Assembly: GCF_040712075.1 (NCBI RefSeq)
Contig: NZ_JBFCVL010000011.1
Location: 1 to 64,000, forward strand
Direction: 5' to 3'
Source of the DNA: Fodinicurvata sp. EGI_FJ10296
Lineage (GTDB): Bacteria > Pseudomonadota > Alphaproteobacteria > DSM-16000 > Inquilinaceae
DNA length: 64,000 nt
In this document: piece after piece, positions 1 to 9,753 of the stretch
Numbering within the stretch: the stretch's first letter is position 1
How the letters are laid out: the number at the start of each line of letters is the position of its first letter
Made by a program: the position numbers and the translations under genes
Notes under the pieces: generated by a model
What the model was told of the DNA's origin: nothing
Database searches by the model: none
Seen by the model: the letters and a program-made list of their open reading frames with translations, nothing else

Positions 1-41
1 CGTGTCTGCAGCGCGTCACTTCGTGACCGCGCAGCGCACGG
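1..41 (+). repeat. Partial copy of dispersed hairpin repeat
   Basis: The first ~40 bases match, in the opposite orientation, the central part of the repeat units at 22.9-23.5 kb. They include the interrupted palindrome GTCAC-TTC-GTGAC flanked by GCGC blocks. The copy is cut by the window edge, and its right end diverges after about position 41, before the GACGATCAGG tail seen in other copies. The rest of 42-149 has no recognisable gene. Confidence 0.7.
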
Positions 42-149
42 GAATTGGAGATGGTGGAAGCCGCCCGAACCACCTCTTCCCCTCCCCGGAAGCACGAAGC
101 ACCATTCGGGGAAGGGACAGGAAACGGAATCCGCAGTCCCCCTGGACCC

Positions 150-1196
150 TCAGTTCACGCCCGGTTTGGCGGGAGCCGGCGGGGGCTCCGGCGCGTCTTC
201 GTCGGCCCCGTCGTCTTCTTCGTCGGTTTCGAGATCGGTATCAGTACCTGAATCGTACTCACCCTCGCCCTCTCCTGCCATATCGTCAGCCGGAGGCATC
301 TCGTCGGCGGGAGTTTCGGTATCAGCCTCAGTTTCGGCGGGTCCGGACATGTCGTCGGCGGCCGTTTCTCCGCCAGCGGCATCGTCCGATTCTGGAAGGT
401 CGGGGGGCAGCGGCGGCGGCATCGCCGGTTCGGCATCCTCGTCCGTTGGCGTGGTCGGCAGCGGCGGCGGCTCAACCGGGAACAGGTTGTCCACGGCGTC
501 GACGCTTTCCGCCGCCACCCATGCGTCCATGCCTTCACGCCAGACCAGGGAGTCACGGGTGACGTCGCCGTCGGATATCGCCGTCTCGATTTCGCTCAGC
601 GGCACAGGTCCGACCGTCTCCCCTTCATGCGCATACCACCACTCGGCGATCGGCGGTGCGGAGACGGCGGCGGTTTCACCCGCTGTCGGGCCGGCGCCGG
701 TGCTGGCCTCGGCGGCCACGGTCAGCCGGGCCGACGGCCAACCGGCCATGTCGAAGGTACCGACCCAGATATCATAGAGACCGGCGCGCGCCGAACCGAT
801 CCCGATTGCCGGATTCAATCCGTCGGAATCATCGTTGCACAGCCACTGGCCGTCCGGGGTGCTTATGATCAGCGTCGTATCGGCGGTGGATTGGACTGAC
901 GCATTAAGGCCGACCGTGCCGGCGCCTTGAATCTGAACGCGAAAATCGGGCGCCTGGGCGACCATTCCGACGCAAGCCGGCCCCAGAACCTGCTGGGCAT
1001 TGATATTGCCGCCAGCCTGAAGGTCGATACTGACCTCTCCGCCTTCAGCGGTCGAAAAGGTCTGCGTTCCGTAGCTCGGCGGCAGGTTCTGGGCCGAAGC
1101 GGCACCTACCGACGTCAGTGCCAGCAGTGCTGCCCCGCAGACAGCGGCGTGAGAGCGACGGGCCCGATAACGCGAGATTGCAATGGATACGGACAT
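150..1196 (-). CDS. Secreted GYF_2 (DUF4339) domain protein
   Basis: This 348-residue protein starts with a Sec-type signal peptide: basic stretch RYRARRSHAA, a hydrophobic core, and an ASA-Q cleavage site near residue 35. Residues ~37-165 look like a secreted beta-sandwich domain. Residues ~185-232 form a GYF_2/DUF4339 domain with the pattern WWYAHEGETVGPV ... LVWREGMDAWVAA. The remaining ~110 residues are a low-complexity Pro/Glu/Asp tail. It is divergent from the Sel1-repeat gene that carries a related GYF_2 domain, with a 129-base shared promoter region between them. GYF_2 domains are thought to bind partner proteins; the specific role is unknown. The gene call is firm. Confidence 0.85.
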   Translation of the reverse strand: MSVSIAISRYRARRSHAAVCGAALLALTSVGAASAQNLPPSYGTQTFSTAEGGEVSIDLQAGGNINAQQVLGPACVGMVAQAPDFRVQIQGAGTVGLNASVQSTADTTLIISTPDGQWLCNDDSDGLNPAIGIGSARAGLYDIWVGTFDMAGWPSARLTVAAEASTGAGPTAGETAAVSAPPIAEWWYAHEGETVGPVPLSEIETAISDGDVTRDSLVWREGMDAWVAAESVDAVDNLFPVEPPPLPTTPTDEDAEPAMPPPLPPDLPESDDAAGGETAADDMSGPAETEADTETPADEMPPADDMAGEGEGEYDSGTDTDLETDEEDDGADEDAPEPPPAPAKPGVN

Positions 1197-1325
1197 GGCA
1201 CCAGCAGCCCCATTTTGTTCATTATGTTTTCAAAAGTTACTTGCCTGACAAGACATGCGCAAGTATTTTTCGATTGGCGGCTCGTTGTCGTGCCGCATTC
1301 CATGATTGGCCGCGCAGATGGGAAA

Positions 1326-2531
1326 ATGGCCATGATGCTCAAAGCTGCAATCCGGCTTACCAAAGCCAGATCGGTCGCCCTCGCGATCGCCGTCGCCATA
1401 GCCCTGCCCACCCTGTCGGTGCCCGAGACAAAGGCCCAGTCGACCTCATCAATCACCGTCAATGGCAGCTCGATCACCGTCATCGGTGGTCGCAACCAGT
1501 CCGTTCGATCCGTGAACAATGTCGCCCGCATCGACCTGGACGGCGTCGCGATCTCGATCGAGCCCGGCCTTATTACGGTCGATGGCGAGAGAATTCCCAT
1601 CGAACGGTTCAGCAGGGCGGTGATTGACGCAACCGGCTGGGGGCTGACAATCACCATCGATGACCGGGTTGTTTTCACGATCGACGACATCGAGGGGCTG
1701 CAGGGAGCCGCGGAGGAAGGCGATGCGGCGGCTCAGAACAATCTCGCCAATCGGCTGTCCACCGGGCAGCATTCGACAGGTGGCGGCCCCGAAGAAGATG
1801 CAAGGCGCGCCGCCGAACTCTACCGCCTCGCCGCCGAACAGGGGCTGGTGGTGGCGCAATCGAATTACGCCTATCGGCTGTGGAACGGCAACGGCGTGGC
1901 CGAGGATCGGGCCGAGGCGGTTTCGTGGTTCCGTCAGGCGGCAGATGCCGGCAACATCATCGCCATGGTCGGACTGGCCCAGGCCCTCTTCGAAGGCGAG
2001 GGCACGGCGCAGAATCCGGAACAGGCGCTGGCCTGGTTCGAGCGGGCGGCAGAAGCCGGCAACACCGACGCGATGAATTATATCGGCCATATCCTCGCGA
2101 CCGGCGCCGGGGTCGATCGTGATCCGGAACAGGCGGTGTCGTGGTTCCGCCGCGCCGCCGGTGGCGACCATGCGATGGGCACGCGCAATCTGGCCATCCA
2201 CCTCATGCACGGCGACGGCGTGGAGCAGGACCACGACGAAGCCAGGCGCCTTCTGAATGCGGCCGTCGCCCTGGGCTATGAGCCGGCGCGCGAGGATCTC
2301 GCAATGCTGGAAGCCGATCCTGCGCCTGAAGAGGTGTCAGCGGACGATCCTCCGGTTGAGCACGAGACCGCGGAATACTGGTACGCCCTGCAGCGAGAAT
2401 CCCTGGGGCCGGTTTCGCTGGGTGAACTGCGGGGCATGATGGATGAAGGCCGGATTTCGGAGACGACGCTGGTCTGGCGCCAGGGCACGCCCGACTGGGT
2501 CGCTGCCGGAACGATTGACGCGCTGCAATGA
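1326..2531 (+). CDS. Secreted Sel1-repeat protein with C-terminal GYF_2 domain
   Basis: The protein is about 401 residues long. I chose ATG 1326 (ATGs at 1332 and 1335 are also possible) because it follows GGGAAA and gives a signal peptide ending near TKAQS. The open frame extends upstream to 927, but that part lies antisense to the neighbouring gene and looks non-coding. After a secreted N-terminal region come about five Sel1/TPR-like repeats (examples: AAELYRLAAEQG, AVSWFRQAADAGN, ALAWFERAAEAGN), a protein-interaction solenoid. The C-terminus is a GYF_2 domain (YWYALQRESLGPV ... LVWRQGTPDWVAA) close to that of the divergent neighbour. The two probably work together; the substrate or partner is unknown. 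Confidence 0.88.
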   Translation: MAMMLKAAIRLTKARSVALAIAVAIALPTLSVPETKAQSTSSITVNGSSITVIGGRNQSVRSVNNVARIDLDGVAISIEPGLITVDGERIPIERFSRAVIDATGWGLTITIDDRVVFTIDDIEGLQGAAEEGDAAAQNNLANRLSTGQHSTGGGPEEDARRAAELYRLAAEQGLVVAQSNYAYRLWNGNGVAEDRAEAVSWFRQAADAGNIIAMVGLAQALFEGEGTAQNPEQALAWFERAAEAGNTDAMNYIGHILATGAGVDRDPEQAVSWFRRAAGGDHAMGTRNLAIHLMHGDGVEQDHDEARRLLNAAVALGYEPAREDLAMLEADPAPEEVSADDPPVEHETAEYWYALQRESLGPVSLGELRGMMDEGRISETTLVWRQGTPDWVAAGTIDALQ

Positions 2532-2597
2532 GGGGCGCTTTGCTCGCCGCCCGGCTGCAGCCGGGTTCAACCCAACCGGCCGCCGGGTGCTTGAGGA

Positions 2598-3902
2598 GTG
2601 CCTGACGGAAAACTGGCCGTCGTCCTCGGCGCCTATGGTCTGATCGGTGCTGCCTGTCTGCGGGCACTGAAGGCTGACGGATTCACTGTTGTCGGCGTGG
2701 GGCGCTCGATGAAAGCCGGCGCTGCTACGGATTCCGGCATTCGGTGGCTTTGCCGCGATATCGCGGCCACGCCCGCCACCGTCTGGGCGACCGACCTGGC
2801 GGGTGCCGATGTCGTGGTCAATGCGTCGGGCGCGCTTCAGGACGGCGCGCGGGACAATCTGACCGGCATCCACGAGACGGCGATCTCGCAATTGCTGGCG
2901 GCGCTGTCGGGTACCGGCACCCGATTTATCCAGATTTCGGCCGCCGGCGTCTCCGAAAACGCCTCGACGGCGTTTTTCCGATCCAAGATGCGCGGCGACC
3001 GTCTTGTCATGGCGTCCGATCTCGATTGGGTGATCCTGCGTCCGACCCTCGTCATCGGACCACAGGCCTATGGCGGGACGGCCCTGCTGCGGGGCGGTGC
3101 GGCGTTGCCGCTGGTCACGATCAACATTCACCCCAATGCACCGATACAGACCGTTGCCGTCGATGACGTCGCGCAGGCGGTTGTTCAGGCAGCGCGCGGC
3201 GACATCGCGGGCGGGACGGTCGCGGACCTGACGGAACCGGATGCCTCGACACTGGCGGATGTCACCGCACGCCTCCGGCGGTGGCAGGGGTTCCCGCCCC
3301 GGCGCTTCTCCATCACCATTCCCGAATCGCTGATGCGGGTTGTCGGATCCGCCGCCGACGCCCTTGGCTGGCTGGGCTGGCGGTCGCCGTTGCGGACAAC
3401 CGCACTCAGAACCTTGAAAGACGGCATCACCGGCGATCCTTCGGCATGGCTGGCGGCCGGCGGCCAGCCATGCAAACCGCTGGACAGGACGCTCGTCGAC
3501 ATGCCGGCGACAGTGCAGGAACGGTGGTTCGCCCGGCTCTATCTGCTGATGCCGGTCATGGTCGCGACGCTGGCCCTGTTCTGGCTGGCATCAGGTCTGA
3601 TCGGCATCTGGAGCCGCGAGGCAGCCCAGGCAGTCCTGACCGATCGGGATTTCTCAGGCGCTATCGCGGCGGTTGCGATCGGGGCGGGAATCCTTGCGGA
3701 TATCGGCCTCGGACTGGCGATCCTTTATCGACCCTGGGCGCGTATTGCCTGCTTGGGCATGATCGCCGCCTCGATCGCCTATCTGGCCGGCGCGACGATC
3801 TGGACCGCCGACCTCTGGGCCGACCCCCTGGGTCCGCTGGTAAAGATCCTGCCCGGCATCGTCCTGTCCATGATCCTGGCCGCACTTCTGGACGAACGCT
3901 GA
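2598..3902 (+). CDS. SDR/NmrA-like oxidoreductase fused to a DoxX-like membrane domain
   Basis: This 434-residue fusion has an N-terminal Rossmann domain with the nucleotide-binding loop GAYGLIGAACL near residues 10-20. It is of the extended/atypical SDR type and extends to about residue 280. A C-terminal region with four hydrophobic segments (~310-430) resembles the DoxX_3 family. The start must be GTG 2598 because an in-frame TGA lies at 2592-2594; the GAGGA ribosome site sits unusually close to it. The stop overlaps the next start (TGATG), so the two genes are translationally coupled. A membrane-tethered NAD(P)-dependent enzyme is likely; the substrate is unknown. Confidence 0.85.
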   Translation: MPDGKLAVVLGAYGLIGAACLRALKADGFTVVGVGRSMKAGAATDSGIRWLCRDIAATPATVWATDLAGADVVVNASGALQDGARDNLTGIHETAISQLLAALSGTGTRFIQISAAGVSENASTAFFRSKMRGDRLVMASDLDWVILRPTLVIGPQAYGGTALLRGGAALPLVTINIHPNAPIQTVAVDDVAQAVVQAARGDIAGGTVADLTEPDASTLADVTARLRRWQGFPPRRFSITIPESLMRVVGSAADALGWLGWRSPLRTTALRTLKDGITGDPSAWLAAGGQPCKPLDRTLVDMPATVQERWFARLYLLMPVMVATLALFWLASGLIGIWSREAAQAVLTDRDFSGAIAAVAIGAGILADIGLGLAILYRPWARIACLGMIAASIAYLAGATIWTADLWADPLGPLVKILPGIVLSMILAALLDER

Positions 3903-4369
3903 TGCTCTACGACATCCTTTTGTTCCTGCACATCGTCGGCGCCGCGGTGCTGCTCGGCACTGGCATCGGCATTGCGTTCTTCATGGTCGTTTCCAATCAC
4001 AGTCGCGACCCGGTCCTGATCGCGCATACGGCGAGAACGGTCGTCCTGGCCGATGGCTTGTTCACCGCCACCGCCGTAATAGCCCAGCCGATTACGGGCT
4101 GGCTCCTCGCCCTGGAGGCCGGCTGGCACCTGGCCGAGGATTGGTTGGTGCTGTCGATCGGCCTCTACGGCGTCGTTCTGGCCTTCTGGCTGCCGGTGGT
4201 GTGGATCCAGCTGCGCCTTCGAAATCTGGCGCGGGCGGCGCGCGATGCCGGAGGGCCACTGCCGGGCGCATACCACCGGCTTTACAAGATCTGGTTCGCC
4301 TGCGGATTCCCCGCGCTGTTCGCCCTTTGCGGTATTGTCTGGCTGATGCTCACCAAACCGATCTTCTGA
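3902..4369 (+). CDS. DUF2269 integral membrane protein
   Basis: This is a 155-residue polytopic membrane protein with four hydrophobic stretches, beginning LYDILLFLHIVGAAVLLGTG, a pattern typical of the DUF2269 family. The start codon overlaps the stop of the SDR-DoxX gene, so it is the second gene of that operon. DUF2269 has no assigned biochemistry. Together with the DoxX-like domain upstream this suggests a small inner-membrane redox-related module, which is inference. The stop is followed by 230 bases leading to the polyol operon. Confidence 0.85.
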   Translation: MLYDILLFLHIVGAAVLLGTGIGIAFFMVVSNHSRDPVLIAHTARTVVLADGLFTATAVIAQPITGWLLALEAGWHLAEDWLVLSIGLYGVVLAFWLPVVWIQLRLRNLARAARDAGGPLPGAYHRLYKIWFACGFPALFALCGIVWLMLTKPIF

Positions 4370-4466
4370 GCCTTCCTTCAGGGTCGCTCGTCCATTCCTC
4401 CCTTCCGCACAACAGACGACGCCAGCACGGTTGAATTTGCCGTTTGACAACGCGCGCCTGACCTGC

Positions 4467-4537
4467 GAGCATTTGCTATAAGAATGGGCATAAGCTCGCT
4501 TACAGGGATAATAGCTGGCATTTGAGCAACTGCTCGA
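4467..4537. promoter_or_regulatory. Pair of GAGCA-type palindromes before the polyol ABC operon
   Basis: Two related palindromes lie in the 234-base gap before the binding-protein gene: GAGCATTTGCTA at 4467-4478 and TTGAGCAACTGCTCGA at 4522-4537. Both are built on AGCA-NN-TGCT, with centres about 57 bases apart. The gap also holds a TTGACA (4444-4449), but no convincing -10 at standard spacing. The pattern fits a paired repressor or activator operator for a sugar-responsive regulator that is not encoded in the window. This is inference from symmetry alone. Confidence 0.4.
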
Positions 4538-4603
4538 TCAACAGCGACGCTCCCGAGGTGGCGGGCACCGCGTCACGACAGTCGTGAACCAAGGGAGGAA
4601 ACC

Positions 4604-5923
4604 ATGAGAAGATCCACCGTATCCGCCATCGCCCTTACGGCGGGCGGCGCCGCGTTGCTCGCCGCGGGTGCGGTCAGCGCGCAGTCGCTGACCATCGCCA
4701 CCGTCAACAATTCCGACATGATCATTATGCAGGAGCTGTCGACCCAGTTCGAAGAAGAGACAGGCATCGAACTCGACTGGGTCGTTCTGGAAGAGAACGT
4801 TCTGCGCCAGCGCGTGACCACGGACATCGCGACCGGCGGCGGTCAGTTCGACATCATCACCATCGGTGCTTACGAGACGCCGATCTGGGGCCAGGAAGGC
4901 TGGTTGGAGCCGGTCGACGATCTCGGCGACGACTACGACTACGACGATCTTCTCGACCCCGTGCGCAACGGCCTTTCCCATGACGGCACGATGTATGCCG
5001 TGCCTTTCTATGCCGAAAGCTCGTTCACCTTCTATCGCACCGATCTGTTCGAGGAAGCCGGTCTGGAAATGCCCGACCAGCCAACATACGACGATATCCG
5101 ATCCTTTGCCGAAACACTCCATGATCCGGACAACGAGCAATACGGCATCTGCCTGCGCGGGAAGCCCGGCTGGGGCGAGAACATGGCTTATGTCTCGACG
5201 CTGGTGAACACCTTCGGCGGACGCTGGTTCGACATGGACTGGGAACCGCAGCTCGACAGCGCCGAATGGTCCGACGCCATCAACTTCTATGTCGATCTGC
5301 TCGGCAATTATGGCCCGCCCGGCGCCGCGTCCAACGGCCATAACGAGAACCGGGCGCTGTTCGCCAGCGGCAACTGCGCCATGTGGATCGACGCCACCTC
5401 GGCCGCCGGATACATCTTCAATCCCAGCGACAGCGAGGTGGCCGACGTCACCGGCTTCACGGCGGCACCAACCGAGGCCGTCCCCAACGGTGCCGGCTGG
5501 TCGTGGTCCTGGGCACTTGGCATTCCGTCTTCGTCACAGCAGGTCGAAGCGGCCAAGGAATTCCTGAAATGGGCGACATCGAAGGAATACGTCGAGCTGG
5601 TCGGTGAGACTCAGGGCTGGACCGTCGTCCCTCCCGGCACACGGGCTTCGACCTATGAGCGCGAGGAATATCTCGAAGCCGCGCCGTTCGCTGAATTCGT
5701 CCACGAAGCGATCCTTGCGGCCGATCCGTCAAATCCGACCGCCGACGAGGTGCCCTATACCGGCGTCCAGTTCGTCGCGATACCGGAATTCCAGGGCATC
5801 GGCACGCAGGTGGGGCAATCCATCGCCGCGGCCCTTTCCGGCCAGATGGATGTCGAGCAAGCGCTGCAGGGCGCCCAATCCGCCACCCGGCGGACCATGG
5901 ATCAGGCGGGCTATTACGACTGA
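4604..5923 (+). CDS. Polyol-type ABC transporter substrate-binding protein
   Basis: This 439-residue periplasmic binding protein of extracellular solute-binding family 1 starts at ATG 4604 after a GGGAGGAAACC ribosome site. The signal peptide ends at VSAQS (~27). The mature part begins LTIATVNNSDMIIMQELS and resembles SmoE/MtlE-type sorbitol/mannitol receptors rather than maltose-binding proteins. It is the first gene of an ABC operon with two permeases, an ATPase, an SDR and a GMC oxidoreductase. The most likely ligand is a sugar alcohol; the exact one cannot be read from the sequence. A stable hairpin follows the gene, a common way to keep receptor mRNA more abundant than permease mRNA. Confidence 0.92.
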   Translation: MRRSTVSAIALTAGGAALLAAGAVSAQSLTIATVNNSDMIIMQELSTQFEEETGIELDWVVLEENVLRQRVTTDIATGGGQFDIITIGAYETPIWGQEGWLEPVDDLGDDYDYDDLLDPVRNGLSHDGTMYAVPFYAESSFTFYRTDLFEEAGLEMPDQPTYDDIRSFAETLHDPDNEQYGICLRGKPGWGENMAYVSTLVNTFGGRWFDMDWEPQLDSAEWSDAINFYVDLLGNYGPPGAASNGHNENRALFASGNCAMWIDATSAAGYIFNPSDSEVADVTGFTAAPTEAVPNGAGWSWSWALGIPSSSQQVEAAKEFLKWATSKEYVELVGETQGWTVVPPGTRASTYEREEYLEAAPFAEFVHEAILAADPSNPTADEVPYTGVQFVAIPEFQGIGTQVGQSIAAALSGQMDVEQALQGAQSATRRTMDQAGYYD

Positions 5924-5963
5924 TCCGGGGCCCGAACCGGGCACCATAGTTCCTCCAGACTGC

Positions 5964-5991
5964 GGGACCGGCGTTCTTACCGGCCGGTCCC
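5964..5991 (+). terminator. Hairpin between binding-protein and permease genes
   Basis: GGGACCGGC (5964-5972) and GCCGGTCCC (5983-5991) form a perfect 9-bp stem with a 10-base loop, followed by GGTTTTCTTC. It lies in the 107-base gap between the receptor and first permease genes. It may act as a leaky terminator or an mRNA-stabilising hairpin that lowers downstream expression. Confidence 0.65.
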
Positions 5992-6030
5992 GGTTTTCTT
6001 CAGCTACCGTCCAGATCGGATCGAGACGCC

Positions 6031-6909
6031 ATGGCACGGCCAAAAAGCGAACGACGCGAAGTCAGAACCCTGCCATTGGTCGCGCCATCGGTTATCGTCC
6101 TGCTGATCTGGATGATCGTGCCGCTGGCGATGACGATCTGGTTTTCGTTTCAGCGCTACAATCTGCTCAACCCGACGATCGGCGGGTTCGCCGGTTTCGA
6201 CAACTATACCTATCTCTTCGGCGATCCCGCCTTCTGGGCGGCGATCTCCAATACGCTGCTGCTCGTTGGCAGCGTACTGGCGATCACCGTCGGGCTCGGC
6301 ACGTTGCTGGCGGTGCTGCTGACCCAGGAATTCTTCGGCCGCGGTGTCGCCCGGCTGCTGGTCATCGCGCCGTTCTTCGTCATGCCGACGGTCAGCGCGC
6401 TGATCTGGAAAAACCTGCTGATGCACCCGGTCAACGGCTTCTTCGCCTATGTTACCACATCGCTGGGTATGGGCCGCATCGACTGGCTGTCCGACATACC
6501 GCTGATATCGATCATCATTATCGTGTCGTGGCAATGGCTGCCATTCGCGGTCCTGATCCTGCTGACGGCCATGCAATCGCTGGACGACGATCAGGTCGAA
6601 GCCGCCCGAATGGACGGCGCCCGGCCGGTGTCGATGTTCTTTTACATCATCCTGCCGCATCTATCCCGCTCGATCAGCGTCGTCGTGATGATCCAGACGA
6701 TATTCCTGCTGATCGTATTCGCCGAGATCTTCGTGACCACATCGGGCGGTCCAGGAACGGCCACCACCAATCTGGCCTATCTGATCTATCTTCGCGCGCT
6801 TCTGGAATTCGATGTCGGCGGCGCGTCCGCCGGGGGGGTGATCGCCGTGATCCTCGCCAACATCGTTGCGATCTTCCTGATCCGCACCGTCGCCAAGAAC
6901 CTGGACTGA
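6031..6909 (+). CDS. Sugar/polyol ABC transporter permease (SmoF-like)
   Basis: This 292-residue inner-membrane permease of the MalF/UgpA class has six hydrophobic segments and a clear EAA loop (EAARMDGARPVSMFFYIILP) that contacts the ATPase. The short cytoplasmic N-terminus (MARPKSERREVRTLP) fits SmoF rather than the longer MalF. It is followed after 7 bases by the partner permease. The two form the heterodimeric channel of the polyol uptake system. Confidence 0.92.
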   Translation: MARPKSERREVRTLPLVAPSVIVLLIWMIVPLAMTIWFSFQRYNLLNPTIGGFAGFDNYTYLFGDPAFWAAISNTLLLVGSVLAITVGLGTLLAVLLTQEFFGRGVARLLVIAPFFVMPTVSALIWKNLLMHPVNGFFAYVTTSLGMGRIDWLSDIPLISIIIIVSWQWLPFAVLILLTAMQSLDDDQVEAARMDGARPVSMFFYIILPHLSRSISVVVMIQTIFLLIVFAEIFVTTSGGPGTATTNLAYLIYLRALLEFDVGGASAGGVIAVILANIVAIFLIRTVAKNLD

Positions 6910-6916
6910 GGCCGTC

Positions 6917-7735
6917 ATGCCGTCGACACTGCGCACAAAGGTGATCTACACCATCGTCGGCTGGACCGTCGCACTGGTGATCTTCTTTCCCATCCTCTGG
7001 ATGCTGCTGGCGAGCTTCAAGACCGAGGTGGTTGCGGTAGGCCGGCCGACCCTGTTCTTCGATCCGACTCTGGAGAACTATGTCCAGATCCAGGCGCGGG
7101 CGAACTATTTCCGCTTCGCCCTGAACAGCGTGATCATTTCCGTGGGGTCGACGCTTCTGGGACTGGCGATCGCGATACCGGCGGCCTATGCGATGGCGTT
7201 CTTTCCCACCCGGCGCACCAATTTCACGCTTTTGTGGATGCTGTCGACCAAGATGCTGCCGCCGGTCGGCGTGCTGGTGCCGATCTATCTGATCCTGCGC
7301 GATCTGGGTCTGATCGACAGCCGCATCGCTCTGGTCGTCATCTTCGCGCTCATGAACCTGCCGATCATCGTCTGGATGCTCTACACATTCTTCAAGGAAG
7401 TCCCCCGCGACATTCTGGAAGCCGGGCGCATGGACGGCGCGATGCCGCGCGAGGAACTGATCCATCTGCTGCTGCCGCTGTCTTTGCCCGGTATCGCCTC
7501 GACCTTCCTGCTGTCGGTCATCCTGTGCTGGAACGAGGCGTTCTGGAGCCTCAACCTGACCACATCGCAAGCCGCGCCGCTGACGGCGTTCATCGCCTCG
7601 TTCTCGGCACCCGAGGGGCTTTTCTGGGCGAAACTGTCGGCGGCATCGACCATGGCCATCGCGCCGATCCTGGTATTCGGCTGGCTTACCCAGCGCCAAC
7701 TGGTGCGGGGCCTGACTTTCGGTGCCGTGAAGTGA
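6917..7735 (+). CDS. Sugar/polyol ABC transporter permease (SmoG-like)
   Basis: This 272-residue permease of the MalG class has six membrane segments and an EAA loop (EAGRMDGAMPREELIHLLLP). It starts 7 bases after the SmoF-like gene and is co-transcribed with it. Its length and the conserved opening of MalG-class proteins (short N-terminus, first membrane span at ~12-32) are normal for the family. It partners the upstream permease and the downstream ATPase. Confidence 0.92.
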   Translation: MPSTLRTKVIYTIVGWTVALVIFFPILWMLLASFKTEVVAVGRPTLFFDPTLENYVQIQARANYFRFALNSVIISVGSTLLGLAIAIPAAYAMAFFPTRRTNFTLLWMLSTKMLPPVGVLVPIYLILRDLGLIDSRIALVVIFALMNLPIIVWMLYTFFKEVPRDILEAGRMDGAMPREELIHLLLPLSLPGIASTFLLSVILCWNEAFWSLNLTTSQAAPLTAFIASFSAPEGLFWAKLSAASTMAIAPILVFGWLTQRQLVRGLTFGAVK

Positions 7736-7796
7736 CCCACCGGCAGCAGGCAGCAGCACCCTCGCGGAACAGGCCCGCAATTCGGAGATCTTTTAA

Positions 7797-8927
<1,131 letters not shown>

Positions 8928-8969
8928 CCGGCAATCGGCCGCGACGACCATTCGAGAAGGAAAGAAGCC

Positions 8970-9743
8970 ATGTATCTTGAAAAACTGAGATTGGACGGCC
9001 GCATCGCCGTTGTGACCGGCGGCGGCGGCGGCATCGGCCTTCGATGCTGCCACGCATTGGCCGAAGCGGGCGCCACCGTGATCATGGCGGAACGTGACCC
9101 CAGGGCGATCGAATCCGGCGCCGCCTTTCTGGCTGAACAGGGATACACCGCCGACAGCGTGGAATGCGACGTCGCCGATCCCGACGCAGTCAATGCGGCC
9201 GCGGCGACGGTGATCGAACGCCACGGCCGGGTCGACATTCTGGTCTGTAATGCCGGCATCGCGCGCAGCGGGACTCCGGCCGAGGATGTCACCGACGAAC
9301 ACTGGCGCAACGTCATCGATATCAATCTGAACGGCGTCTTCTGGTGCTGCCGGGCTTTCGGCGCACCGATGCTGAAACAGAAATCCGGTGCGATCGTCAA
9401 TATCGGCTCGATGTCCGGGTTCATCGTCAACAAGCCGCAGCAGCAGGCCTATTACAACGCTTCGAAGGCGGGCGTGCACCAGCTGACGAAATCGCTGGCG
9501 GCGGAATGGGCCGACCGCAATGTCCGGGTGAATGCCGTCGCGCCGACCTATATCGCCACGCCGCTGACCACCTTTGGCGCCGAGGACAAGGAGATGTTCA
9601 AGGTCTGGATGGACGGCACGCCGATGCGCCGGATGGGCGAACCCGAAGAAGTCGCATCGGTCGTTCAGTTTCTGGCATCGGACGCCGCCAGCGTGATGAC
9701 CGGATCGATCGTCATGGCCGATCTCGGCTATACCTGCTGGTAG
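8970..9743 (+). CDS. SDR-family polyol dehydrogenase
   Basis: This 257-residue classical SDR has the cofactor loop TGGGGGIG (residues ~16-23), an NAG motif (CNAGIA), an active-site Ser region (NIGSMSG) and the YYNASK catalytic Tyr/Lys motif. A GAGAAGGAAAG ribosome site precedes ATG 8970. Its position inside a polyol ABC operon suggests NAD-dependent oxidation of the imported sugar alcohol to a ketose, like sorbitol, arabinitol or galactitol dehydrogenases. The substrate is inferred from context only. Confidence 0.88.
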   Translation: MYLEKLRLDGRIAVVTGGGGGIGLRCCHALAEAGATVIMAERDPRAIESGAAFLAEQGYTADSVECDVADPDAVNAAAATVIERHGRVDILVCNAGIARSGTPAEDVTDEHWRNVIDINLNGVFWCCRAFGAPMLKQKSGAIVNIGSMSGFIVNKPQQQAYYNASKAGVHQLTKSLAAEWADRNVRVNAVAPTYIATPLTTFGAEDKEMFKVWMDGTPMRRMGEPEEVASVVQFLASDAASVMTGSIVMADLGYTCW

Positions 9744-9753
9744 GCCGATCGGT

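Noticed and set aside
927-1325. N-terminal extension of the Sel1-repeat frame
   Set aside because: It lies antisense to the secreted GYF_2 gene, is Cys/Arg-rich and has no ribosome site; the signal peptide begins near 1326.
4444-4482. TTGACA and TATAAG as a sigma-70 promoter for the polyol operon
   Set aside because: The two elements are about 27 bases apart, far from the usual 16-18.
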